From positions 1-11,521 of the forward strand of contig JAHDWY010000067.1 in NCBI GenBank assembly GCA_023384315.1: a stretch of 11,521 nucleotides of DNA, written 5' to 3'. The notes below the pieces were generated by a model that saw only the letters and a list, made by a program, of their open reading frames with translations, was not told where the DNA came from and did no database searches. The stretch comes from Candidatus Hydrogenedentota bacterium. Lineage in GTDB: Bacteria > Hydrogenedentota > Hydrogenedentia > Hydrogenedentales > SLHB01. The first letter of the stretch is position 1; each line of letters opens with the position of its first letter. Made by a program: the position numbers and the translations under genes. Of the stretch, positions 6,309 through 11,521 are shown piece by piece.

Positions 6309-6388
6309 GCACCTTCAGTGCTTGAAACGGGGTGTACGAAAACCTGGGGCGTTGCCCCAGGCTGATATGTTTGGGTCCTTCAGACCCA
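6309..6388 (+). repeat. Three-hairpin palindromic (REP/BIME-like) element
   Basis: Three perfect stem-loops lie in a row. GCAC-CTTCA-GTGC is at 6309-6321. CCTGGGGC-GTT-GCCCCAGG is at 6343-6361. TGGGTC-CTTCA-GACCCA is at 6372-6388. The first and third share the identical loop CTTCA; the spacers are 21 and 10 bases. Arrays of small GC-rich hairpins of this size are typical of REP-type elements mobilised by RAYT (REP-associated tyrosine) transposases; no transposase is in the window. It occupies the place where the partner toxin of the AbrB-type antitoxin should be. Confidence 0.7.
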
Positions 6389-6478
6389 TTCTCCTCAAAT
6401 GCATGTGATCGTCGAAAAGGATTCGCGGCCCGCATTCTGGACGACCGCCCATTTCGTCGACGCAGCATCCTATCTACT

Positions 6479-6552
6479 ATCTGCGGAAATCTGCGCTATC
6501 TGCGGACTGATATCTTCTTATAACTCAAATCGGTAAAATCGGTGTAATCGGT
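6479..6552. repeat. Two short tracts with a 9-base period
   Basis: ATCTGCG occurs at 6479, 6489 and 6498 (spacing 10 and 9). AATCGGT occurs at 6528, 6537 and 6546 (spacing 9 and 9). The two tracts are separated by about 23 AT-rich bases and end just before the stop of the Gfo/Idh/MocA gene. They are not coding. They look like degenerate remains of a dispersed minisatellite-like element. No clear terminator hairpin for the oxidoreductase gene is seen here. Confidence 0.6.
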
Positions 6553-6560
6553 GGACGATC

Positions 6561-7856
6561 TCAGATCTCGATCTTCCACGGTTCCCGCATGGGCCTTGCC
6601 AACATCGCATTCGCTTCGTCGTCGTTCTCGAAACGTTCTTCGTCGGGGTTCCATCGCAACGGCCTATTGAGGCGCAGGCAGATGTTTCCGATATGGCAGA
6701 TGGTCGTCGACCGGTGCGCGATCTCCGGCGGGGCGATGCATTGTTCCCGCGAGCGTACGCAGTCCAGGAAGTTCCGGTGGTGCGGATTCCAGTGGGCGTA
6801 ATCCTCCGGAACGATGTCCGCGCCTTCGAGCAACGACGCCGGTTCCGCCTTCACGTTCCCGAAATCGTCCACGCTGATCCAGCCTTCGGCGCCTTCGAAC
6901 TTCACCGCGCGCGGATCGTGATCGTGCATGATAAGCCGGACGCCGTGCGCGTAGGTGCAGGTGATCCCATGGTATACGGACGCGTTAAACAGGCTGCCCT
7001 TCTGCGGCCAGACCGCCCAACCTTCGTAGTCGAGCGGGCCCGTCAGTTCCGAGTCGTTGCCCCATTGCGCGAGGTCGTTGAAGTGGGCGCCGATATCCGT
7101 CAACTGCCCGCCGGAGTAATCGTAGATCCACCGGAACGACCCGAAGCAGCGCCGCTCCGTGTAGGGCGCCAACGGCGCGGGACCGAGCCACATCTCGTAG
7201 TCGAACCCTTCCGGCACGGGTTGTTCCACCGGCGATTCCCAGTCTCGCCCGATGGACAGGTTCGTGTGGATGGTGTGGATTTCGCCGAGCTTGCCGCTGC
7301 GCGCGGTGTCGACGGCGTAGCGGAAACAGGGGATGCTCCGCCGCTGTGTGCCGCTCTGGTAGATCGTGTTGTACTTCTGCATCGCTTCGACCACGAGCCG
7401 CCCTTCGGCGACCGTCAGCGAGATGGGTTTCTCGCAATAGAGATCTTTGCCCGCCTTCGCCGCTTCGATGGAGATGAGCGCGTGCCAATGGTCCGGCGTG
7501 GCGATGAGCACCGCGTCGATATCGTCCCGCGCGATGACCTCGCGCCAGTCCTGCGTCATCGTGCAATCCGTGCTGCCGTAGGTGTCGTCAATATGCGCCT
7601 TTGCGCGTTCCATCCGGAACGTGCCCGCGTCGCACAACGCAATGAACTGCACGTCGCTATGGGCCGTGAAGTTCACGATGTCCAGCGTGCCCATGCCCCC
7701 CGTGCCGATGCCCGCCATCACGATCCGTTCACTCGGCGCCGTCGTGTCCCCCAACCCCAACACGCTCGACGGCACCACCTGCGGCCCGACCCACGCCGCC
7801 CCCGCGGCCAGGCTACTGCGCTTCATGAACTGCCTGCGTGATACCGTCTGCGTCAT
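6561..7856 (-). CDS. Tat-exported Gfo/Idh/MocA family oxidoreductase
   Basis: This 431-residue NAD(P)-dependent sugar- or inositol-type dehydrogenase is exported folded with its cofactor. Residues 1-34 form a twin-arginine signal with the motif SRRQFMK (6-12), followed by a hydrophobic stretch and a proline-rich end. The Rossmann domain carries GIGTGGMG (49-56), then IDAVLIATPDHWHA (113-126) and the hallmark CEKP (141-144) with the active-site Lys143. The C-terminal Gfo/Idh domain shows SGGQLTDIGAH (248-258), with the conserved Asp254 and His258. Tat-exported members are abundant in planctomycete- and Hydrogenedentota-like bacteria; substrates are mostly unknown. The frame is open to 7961, but ATG 7856 has a perfect GGAGG eight bases upstream and gives a proper Tat signal. 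A promoter lies 80-105 bases upstream, so it may be transcribed apart from the DUF2330 gene before it. Confidence 0.95.
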   Translation of the reverse strand: MTQTVSRRQFMKRSSLAAGAAWVGPQVVPSSVLGLGDTTAPSERIVMAGIGTGGMGTLDIVNFTAHSDVQFIALCDAGTFRMERAKAHIDDTYGSTDCTMTQDWREVIARDDIDAVLIATPDHWHALISIEAAKAGKDLYCEKPISLTVAEGRLVVEAMQKYNTIYQSGTQRRSIPCFRYAVDTARSGKLGEIHTIHTNLSIGRDWESPVEQPVPEGFDYEMWLGPAPLAPYTERRCFGSFRWIYDYSGGQLTDIGAHFNDLAQWGNDSELTGPLDYEGWAVWPQKGSLFNASVYHGITCTYAHGVRLIMHDHDPRAVKFEGAEGWISVDDFGNVKAEPASLLEGADIVPEDYAHWNPHHRNFLDCVRSREQCIAPPEIAHRSTTICHIGNICLRLNRPLRWNPDEERFENDDEANAMLARPMREPWKIEI

Positions 7857-7933
7857 GAGCAATGCCTCCGAGTACGGTGTCTCCATTGGAAAATCGCCCT
7901 GGAGTTTCAGGATACACGAAATGCCCGGGCCAC

Positions 7934-7961
7934 AGGATACCCTATCGGAAACGGCGGTCAA
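7934..7961 (-). promoter_or_regulatory. Candidate promoter of the Gfo/Idh/MocA gene
   Basis: On the minus strand TTGACC (7956-7961) is followed after 16 bases by TATCCT (7934-7939), matching the consensus at five and four of six positions. Transcription would begin near 7927, giving a leader of about 70 bases before the ATG at 7856. It lies in the 129-base gap after the DUF2330-like gene. Confidence 0.45.
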
Positions 7962-7985
7962 AACGAGAATGCCTGCTTCCCTCCG

Positions 7986-9137
7986 TCACCATGTCACGAT
8001 GTGCTCCCGGTAATCGCCGTGCTCATCCGCGGGCCCGAACACGATATCCCGATCCATCTGCACCGGGGTGAGTGTGCCCTTGAACTTGCACAGATAGGTA
8101 AAGTCCAGATCGCCGGGTTCAAAGAAATCTTTTGGCTCCATGGATTCCGAATCCGGTTCAAGGTAGGGGAAGGAATCGAGGATTCGGAAGTGGTTGTCCT
8201 CTGGCTTCGTCGATCTCGCGAAGTGAAGGGTTAGCCGGTCATCGCATTCCATTCTGGACTCGCCTGCGAGGTAAATGAGTATCTCAGTATCAAATCCGCC
8301 GGTGCCCGTGAGTCGTAGCGGATACACCGGAACGTCATGTGGAAACCGGAGCACCAAAGGCGCGGCAAGACCTTCCGTCATCGTCTCCCAACCGTCCTCG
8401 CCTTTGTTCGGGGCGATCGTCGCCACGGCAAAACACCAGCCATTGCCGATGTACTCCTCAAAGGATGCTTTGTCCTTCTCGCCGAATTTGAAGTTACGAT
8501 CGTCGAGCCAGGCAATCAACTCGCTGGAATCATCGGACCGGACCACCTTCACGTCGTAGATACCAACCGTCTGCCCGGAAACTACCTCGACGCCTTCAGG
8601 TCCGCGTGCGCGCGACAAGCCGGGAGACAAGAACGCATAGACAAAAAGTGCCACGGAAACAACAAACAAACGCTCCGCCAGGTGCTTCAGTTTTTGTTGC
8701 TTGTCGCCAAGGCGAACCGGAAACTTGATTGCAGATAACAGCAGGTAGGTTGACAACGACAAGACTGAGAGCGCGGCGGTTTCCCAAAACAGCACGCGAA
8801 ACGCGATTGCGCGAATGCTGGTCACGCGCGGGCGTGTCCGTAAGGCCAGACTGTTGAAGAGACCTTCGGCAATGTTCGGATGGATGCTCGCCACTTCCGG
8901 TTCCGAAGGCACGGGAACGACCCATCCGAGCGACGGGTTTGCTTCCGGCGTAGCGGTTGCATATTTACTCTGCAAGATGAGTGTTTCAACACCATCGCGG
9001 AAATGGAGGATCGCACGCTGGTACGGGATGTCAGGAGGAACGTCTTCGCTCCAGAACATCTTCCCGTCCGCCATAGCCGCGGCGGTGAATCCGCAGAGCC
9101 ATAACGCGTAGATGACTGTTTTCGCTGACGTGTTCAC
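7986..9137 (-). CDS. DUF2330-like membrane protein
   Basis: This 383-residue envelope protein starts at GTG. A signal-like segment (residues 7-23) ends in AMADGKMF. DUF2330-type signatures follow: RAILHFRDGVETLILQSKY (41-59), GWVVPVPSEPEV (71-82), a domain with VGIYDVKVVRSDDSSELIAWL (191-211), YIGNGWCFAVATI (229-241) and PLVLRFPHDVPVYPLRLT (260-277). Two hydrophobic segments at about 115-137 and 157-171 split the DUF2330-like region, which I do not recall as usual for the family. The function of DUF2330 is unknown; the conserved parts are predicted to be outside the cytoplasm. GGGGGAGG five bases before the GTG at 9137 fixes the start (the frame is open to 9215). It begins 37 bases after the stop of the esterase gene on the same strand, so the two are probably co-transcribed. 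Confidence 0.8.
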   Translation of the reverse strand: MNTSAKTVIYALWLCGFTAAAMADGKMFWSEDVPPDIPYQRAILHFRDGVETLILQSKYATATPEANPSLGWVVPVPSEPEVASIHPNIAEGLFNSLALRTRPRVTSIRAIAFRVLFWETAALSVLSLSTYLLLSAIKFPVRLGDKQQKLKHLAERLFVVSVALFVYAFLSPGLSRARGPEGVEVVSGQTVGIYDVKVVRSDDSSELIAWLDDRNFKFGEKDKASFEEYIGNGWCFAVATIAPNKGEDGWETMTEGLAAPLVLRFPHDVPVYPLRLTGTGGFDTEILIYLAGESRMECDDRLTLHFARSTKPEDNHFRILDSFPYLEPDSESMEPKDFFEPGDLDFTYLCKFKGTLTPVQMDRDIVFGPADEHGDYREHIVTW

Positions 9138-9174
9138 GGCAACCTCCCCCACTTGAATAGCGGTTCCCGTCTGT

Positions 9175-10104
9175 TTAATTCCGTACCGTAAGCTTGAGAA
9201 AGAACTGTACGGCATATGTCGGATACTTCTCGAACTCGGCCTGGTACTCCTCGGAATTCAAACCGTGCGGTGTGTCCGGCCAAGCGGTCTCAACAGCGAA
9301 CCCCGATTCCTGCAGGCTCGTCGCGAACGCTTGCGCGATGCTGAAGCGGGTATCCAATGTGCCGCACATGACGAGGTACGGAACGGCCTTCGCGCCGTCG
9401 GCTGCGGGAAGGCCCGCGACGTTGGCTGTCCGCACGTCGAACAGATCGCGCAACCGTTCCGGGATCTTCGCCGCGTTTGCAGGGTTGGAGAGAAAGGCTT
9501 TCGGGTCCCTTACCTCGCCGTATTGCTCGATCAACAGCCGTCCGTCCGGCGTAGTCCACGTGCCCGCGGCGAAGGGTGCGCAGGCCAGCACCATATCGGG
9601 ATTGGCCAACGCGAACCGGTGGGTAAACTGTCCGCCCATGGAGTACCCGTTCAACAGGATCTTCTCGTGCAGTTTGTACGCGGTCCGAATGTCCGCCAGC
9701 ACCGCCTTGAGGAACGCGTCTTCACCCAGCGCGGGAAACCGGCTCACCTGCTTATCGTCGGTAATGAACTCCGGCAGGATCAGGATCGCGGCCAGCCCCA
9801 CATCGTCCGCCAGACGCCGCATCGCGACCGCTTTGGGATTCTCCCGCGCGTTTCCCCCACCGCCATGCACCACGACCAATGGCCAGTAGATCGTCTCCGG
9901 ATCGAAATCCCTCGGCAAGGCAACGTAGTAGGTCCGCTCGGCGCCATCGAATTCGATGGTGCGCGTCAGCGGCGCGTACTCCTGTGGCTGCGCGGTGGCC
10001 ACGCAGGTGAACGTGATCAAAACGCGCCACAGAGCGGTGCACCAGACCCGCGAAGCCGTTGGACTGTTGGCGTACATCGTTGGCGTGGAAGCTACGGCAC
10101 GCAT
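9175..10104 (-). CDS. Exported PHB-depolymerase-like esterase (alpha/beta-hydrolase)
   Basis: This 309-residue serine esterase has an N-terminal export signal (long n-region, hydrophobic 23-38, probable cut near AQPQ). It then shows a strand RTYYVALP, the oxyanion loop VVVHGGGGN (77-85), the nucleophile elbow NGYSMGG (Ser155), an acid in CGTLDTRF (Asp251) and the catalytic His in PDTPHGLN (His280). Order, spacing and length fit the esterase/PHB-depolymerase/feruloyl-esterase group, so the likely reaction is hydrolysis of extracellular or periplasmic esters; the substrate is not evident. It is only distantly similar to the lipoprotein hydrolase at 2327-3058. The SD AAGGAGA lies 11 bases upstream of the ATG. 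It is followed closely by the DUF2330-like gene and preceded, 70 bases away, by the anchored unknown protein on the same strand. Confidence 0.9.
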   Translation of the reverse strand: MRAVASTPTMYANSPTASRVWCTALWRVLITFTCVATAQPQEYAPLTRTIEFDGAERTYYVALPRDFDPETIYWPLVVVHGGGGNARENPKAVAMRRLADDVGLAAILILPEFITDDKQVSRFPALGEDAFLKAVLADIRTAYKLHEKILLNGYSMGGQFTHRFALANPDMVLACAPFAAGTWTTPDGRLLIEQYGEVRDPKAFLSNPANAAKIPERLRDLFDVRTANVAGLPAADGAKAVPYLVMCGTLDTRFSIAQAFATSLQESGFAVETAWPDTPHGLNSEEYQAEFEKYPTYAVQFFLKLTVRN

Positions 10105-10174
10105 GGTTTGCAGCGTCTCCTTCGTTCGGAATTCATAGGGTCTGTTTTCGCTTCGTCCGTTGCCTCGCTGACGT

Positions 10175-10777
10175 TCAGTGGTAGCGCGGGACTTCGGAAT
10201 GCTTGATTCGTTGCGCGGTAGCGCGGACCGCGTCTCTGCTGAAGACCTCGTCGCTGAGCCCGCCGTGGGACTCGGCGAGTTTCAGGATGGCAGTCTCCGC
10301 GGCTTCCAAAGCCTCTCGTTCTGCTTGGGAGTCGTCAATCGTAGACGTTCCTGGGTTGTCGGTGGCGAGTTCGCGCAATACGTCGGATTGGTCGGGCGGC
10401 AAATACGCAGTGTCAGTGGAGAAGTCATAGGCGAGTGCGCGGTACGGGCCACTGCCACCAAATCCCAGGCTGAATACCGCCATCTCGCCGTCGGCTGTCC
10501 ACTGAAATTCGACAAAGTAACGATCAAACATTGTGTAGACGAATTGCGGATCTTGTTGTTGGTGTTCGCGCACGAACAAGATGAACGGCCGATCGTTGAA
10601 TCCCACTTCGTAAAGCAGGAGCGCTTTGTCCGGGAATGCCGGCACTGCAAATACGGAAAGCTGGGGATTGCTGAGGCCTTCGACGAAATGCCGGCTGCCA
10701 AGCGCCACCACGACGGCGAATGCCACGACACCGACGACCGCAACGGTCACGCACCCGACTGCGAGTTTCTTTTTCAT
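10175..10777 (-). CDS. Unrecognised membrane-anchored protein
   Basis: This 200-residue protein belongs to no family I recognise. MKKK is followed by a strongly hydrophobic stretch (residues 5-27), acting as a signal or N-terminal anchor; the Cys at position 9 is not in a lipobox. Residues 36-127 appear beta-rich, with segments such as KALLLYEVGF, RPFILFVREH, FVEFQWTADGEMAVFSLGFGG and YRALAYDFSTDTAYLP. The last is reminiscent of beta-propeller or WD-like strands. Residues 145-192 look helical and charged, with many Glu and Ala. The frame is open to 10978, but ATG 10777 has GAGG eight bases upstream and starts the hydrophobic segment; the longer version has an Arg-rich non-protein-like extension antisense to nothing useful. 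It probably heads a three-gene run with the esterase and the DUF2330-like gene. Confidence 0.7.
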   Translation of the reverse strand: MKKKLAVGCVTVAVVGVVAFAVVVALGSRHFVEGLSNPQLSVFAVPAFPDKALLLYEVGFNDRPFILFVREHQQQDPQFVYTMFDRYFVEFQWTADGEMAVFSLGFGGSGPYRALAYDFSTDTAYLPPDQSDVLRELATDNPGTSTIDDSQAEREALEAAETAILKLAESHGGLSDEVFSRDAVRATAQRIKHSEVPRYH

Positions 10778-10826
10778 AAGTACGACCTCGCATTGACTTC
10801 GGTGCAATATATCCGATGTCCGATGG

Positions 10827-11012
10827 CTATGGGCGTAAGGCTGCCTCACTCGCGCGAGCCGCCTGCAGCCAAAGCGCTTTGGCCTTCTGAACTTCCTCCA
10901 ACGCCTTCTCTGGCGTCTGTCCAAAAGCCGAACACGCCTCCAAATCCGGTATGTCGGCGATGTACCCGTCGTTCTCATCCGAGCAAAAGATGTTGATGTG
11001 GTAATCCCTCAT
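10827..11012 (-). CDS. HicB-like antitoxin without HicA partner
   Basis: This 61-residue protein fits the short HicB family (UPF0150-type partial RNase-H fold): YHINIFCSDENDGYIADIPDLEACSAFG in segments at 4-31, then QTPEKALEEVQKAKALWLQAAR (32-53). HicB normally neutralises a HicA mRNA interferase encoded next to it. No HicA-like frame exists here on either strand between 10778 and 11188. The C-terminal end after LQAARASEAALRP is shorter than in many members, which often end in a PRYRP-like tail. No SD precedes the ATG, and a possible promoter places transcription start at or next to the ATG. Orphan HicB proteins exist in many genomes; its role may be regulatory or vestigial. Confidence 0.8.
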   Translation of the reverse strand: MRDYHINIFCSDENDGYIADIPDLEACSAFGQTPEKALEEVQKAKALWLQAARASEAALRP

Positions 11013-11018
11013 TTGTCT

Positions 11019-11048
11019 ACTCTAGCACTACAAGGCAGGAATTCACAA
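11019..11048 (-). promoter_or_regulatory. Possible leaderless promoter of the HicB-like gene
   Basis: On the minus strand TTGTGA (11043-11048) and TAGAGT (11019-11024) are separated by 18 bases; each matches the consensus at four of six positions. The -10 box ends only six bases before the ATG, so a transcript would start at or within a base of the start codon. The lack of any SD fits a leaderless message. The match is moderate. Confidence 0.3.
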
Positions 11049-11057
11049 TTGGCGCGC

Positions 11058-11075
11058 ACATTCCTAATGGAATGT
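11058..11075. repeat. Small inverted repeat between the two antitoxin loci
   Basis: ACATTCC (11058-11064) and GGAATGT (11069-11075) are a perfect 7-bp inverted repeat around TAAT, 46 bases upstream of the HicB-like gene. Its size and symmetry suit an operator for a small dimeric DNA-binding protein or a weak hairpin. No T-run follows, so it is not an obvious terminator. Confidence 0.35.
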
Positions 11076-11188
11076 TCGGGTGGGGCTAGATTCCAGCGTG
11101 AGTGGGAACAACGCGCCACGTTTGCAGACTGTTCTTCCCCATCCACCGGGGTAGACTTCGTTCGGGACGTGGACCGCGTCTACCGTTG

Positions 11189-11489
11189 CTAGTCTTCTTT
11201 GTCGCGAAAGGCCGCCTCAATGTCTCGTGCGCTGTGCAAGATACGGATAATCTCTATACGCTGGGACGCGAGCCGATAGAAAATGACGTAGTTACCCATC
11301 GGGAATCGTAAGATCCCGTGTGCCAACTCGTCGCAGGTGCGGCCAAGTCCGGGTTGACGCGCCAACAACGCCAACTTTTTCGCCAATAGCCCGGAAGTGG
11401 GTCGCGGCGGAAGGATTGTCCTGCGCTATGTAGTCCCAAATGGTGTCGATGTCTTGTTGGGCCTGTGGAGAAAGGCGATACTCCGTCAC
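11189..11489 (-). pseudogene. RelE/ParE-family toxin with a single-base frameshift
   Basis: Two overlapping frames together give one complete ParE-type toxin (ribosome-dependent RNase or gyrase-directed family). The first part starts at GTG 11489 (TEYRLSPQAQQDIDTIWDYI, then SAATHFRAIGEK) and the second part reads LALLARQPGLGRTCDEL, FPMGNYVIFYRL, IEIIRILHSARDIEAAF and ends at 11189. The junction lies at an A5 run (plus-strand T5 at 11376-11380). Removing one A restores one frame of 99 residues, the normal family length. As it stands the first frame ends at 11292 after 65 residues with a non-native tail, so the toxin should be inactive unless frameshifting or a sequence error is involved. Its GTG overlaps the stop of the preceding antitoxin gene by one base. 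Confidence 0.85.
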
Positions 11490-11521
11490 TACGCCTTGGC
11501 ACCTTTTTGGGCAAGACGTTT
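11489..11521 (-). CDS. C-terminal end of an antitoxin gene (partial, runs off the window)
   Basis: The last ten codons of an open frame enter from the right edge and read KRLAQKGAKA before a TAG at 11489-11491. The final G of that stop is the first base of the toxin GTG, so the two genes are translationally coupled. A basic, short C-terminal tail directly before a ParE/RelE-type toxin is what a ParD/CopG-type antitoxin gene would leave. The identity is inferred from position only, because the DNA-binding domain is outside the window. Confidence 0.6.
   Translation of the reverse strand, partial: KRLAQKGAKA

Noticed and set aside
6389..6534. 45-codon frame after the three-hairpin element as the rest of the toxin
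   Set aside because: Its translation (starting MHVIVEKDS) has no PIN-domain acidic motifs and runs into the 9-base-period repeats.
6693..7841. 382-codon plus-strand open frame opposite the Gfo/Idh/MocA gene
   Set aside because: It is antisense to a complete, well-supported gene. It is Arg/Val/Asp-rich with no domain pattern, as expected for the shadow frame of GC-rich coding DNA.
9265..10206. 313-codon plus-strand open frame opposite the esterase gene
   Set aside because: Shadow of the esterase frame: no ribosome site, no recognisable motif, and an Arg/His/Gln-rich composition.
10178..10996. 272-codon plus-strand frame opposite the anchored protein and the HicB-like gene
   Set aside because: It spans two supported genes on the other strand and has a composition without any domain signal.
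10998..11192. 64-codon plus-strand frame considered as the missing HicA
   Set aside because: It is on the opposite strand to the HicB-like gene and has no HicA pattern (no GGSH-like motif or basic beta-strands).
11371..11392. Programmed -1 frameshifting in the toxin at A AAA AAG
   Set aside because: The A5 run is too short for the heptamer, and a -1 shift would not lead into the correct downstream frame; a +1 or -2 shift is required.
1..11521. tRNA, rRNA, CRISPR array, integrase or complete insertion sequence
   Set aside because: None was found on reading both strands. The only repeats are short hairpins and degenerate tracts, and no transposase or integrase motif is present.

Overview
The window is about 58 percent G+C by eye and looks like a chromosomal stretch of an uncultured Gram-negative bacterium. 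I see lipoproteins with lipoboxes, a twin-arginine-exported Gfo/Idh/MocA oxidoreductase, an exported nine-fold FG-GAP/VCBS protein, a DUF2330-type membrane protein, and short dispersed-repeat debris between genes. This mix is typical of the Planctomycetota/Hydrogenedentota/Verrucomicrobiota kind of genome. That placement is inference from gene style; there is no rRNA or other phylogenetic marker here. Most genes have recognisable Shine-Dalgarno (SD) sequences, and these correct several start sites to inside the longest open frames.

Left part (1-4576): a large exported FG-GAP/VCBS repeat protein (minus strand) is divergent from a lipoprotein alpha/beta-hydrolase (plus strand). The hydrolase converges on a small NTF2/SnoaL-like lipoprotein, with a strong bidirectional hairpin terminator between them. 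A second small lipoprotein with two SmpA/BamE-like segments follows on the minus strand. It lies behind a roughly 390-base stretch holding an extended -10 promoter, a 5-prime hairpin and a doubtful small ORF.

Middle (4577-6560): two plus-strand genes encode a YpeA-type GNAT acetyltransferase and a stand-alone metallo-beta-lactamase-fold protein. The latter carries the diiron ligand pattern of the flavodiiron/ODP family but no flavodoxin domain. Next comes a repeat-rich island with an AbrB/MazE-type antitoxin. The reading frame of its expected partner toxin starts with a 4-base overlap but runs after nine codons into a three-hairpin palindromic element. Degenerate 9-bp-period repeats follow.

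Right part (6561-11521), all on the minus strand. In transcription order it holds: the end of an antitoxin and a RelE/ParE toxin broken by one extra base in an A5 run; a partnerless HicB-like antitoxin; an unrecognised membrane-anchored protein; an exported PHB-depolymerase-like esterase; a DUF2330-like membrane protein; and a Tat-exported Gfo/Idh/MocA oxidoreductase with its own promoter.

Functionally the window is dominated by cell-envelope and secreted proteins (ester hydrolysis, sugar-type oxidoreduction, beta-propeller surface protein) plus three damaged or incomplete toxin-antitoxin loci. I found no convincing new multi-gene system. The items most worth checking are the frameshifted toxin, the toxin interrupted by the hairpin element, the stand-alone diiron-type protein, and the long structured leader of the SmpA-like lipoprotein gene.
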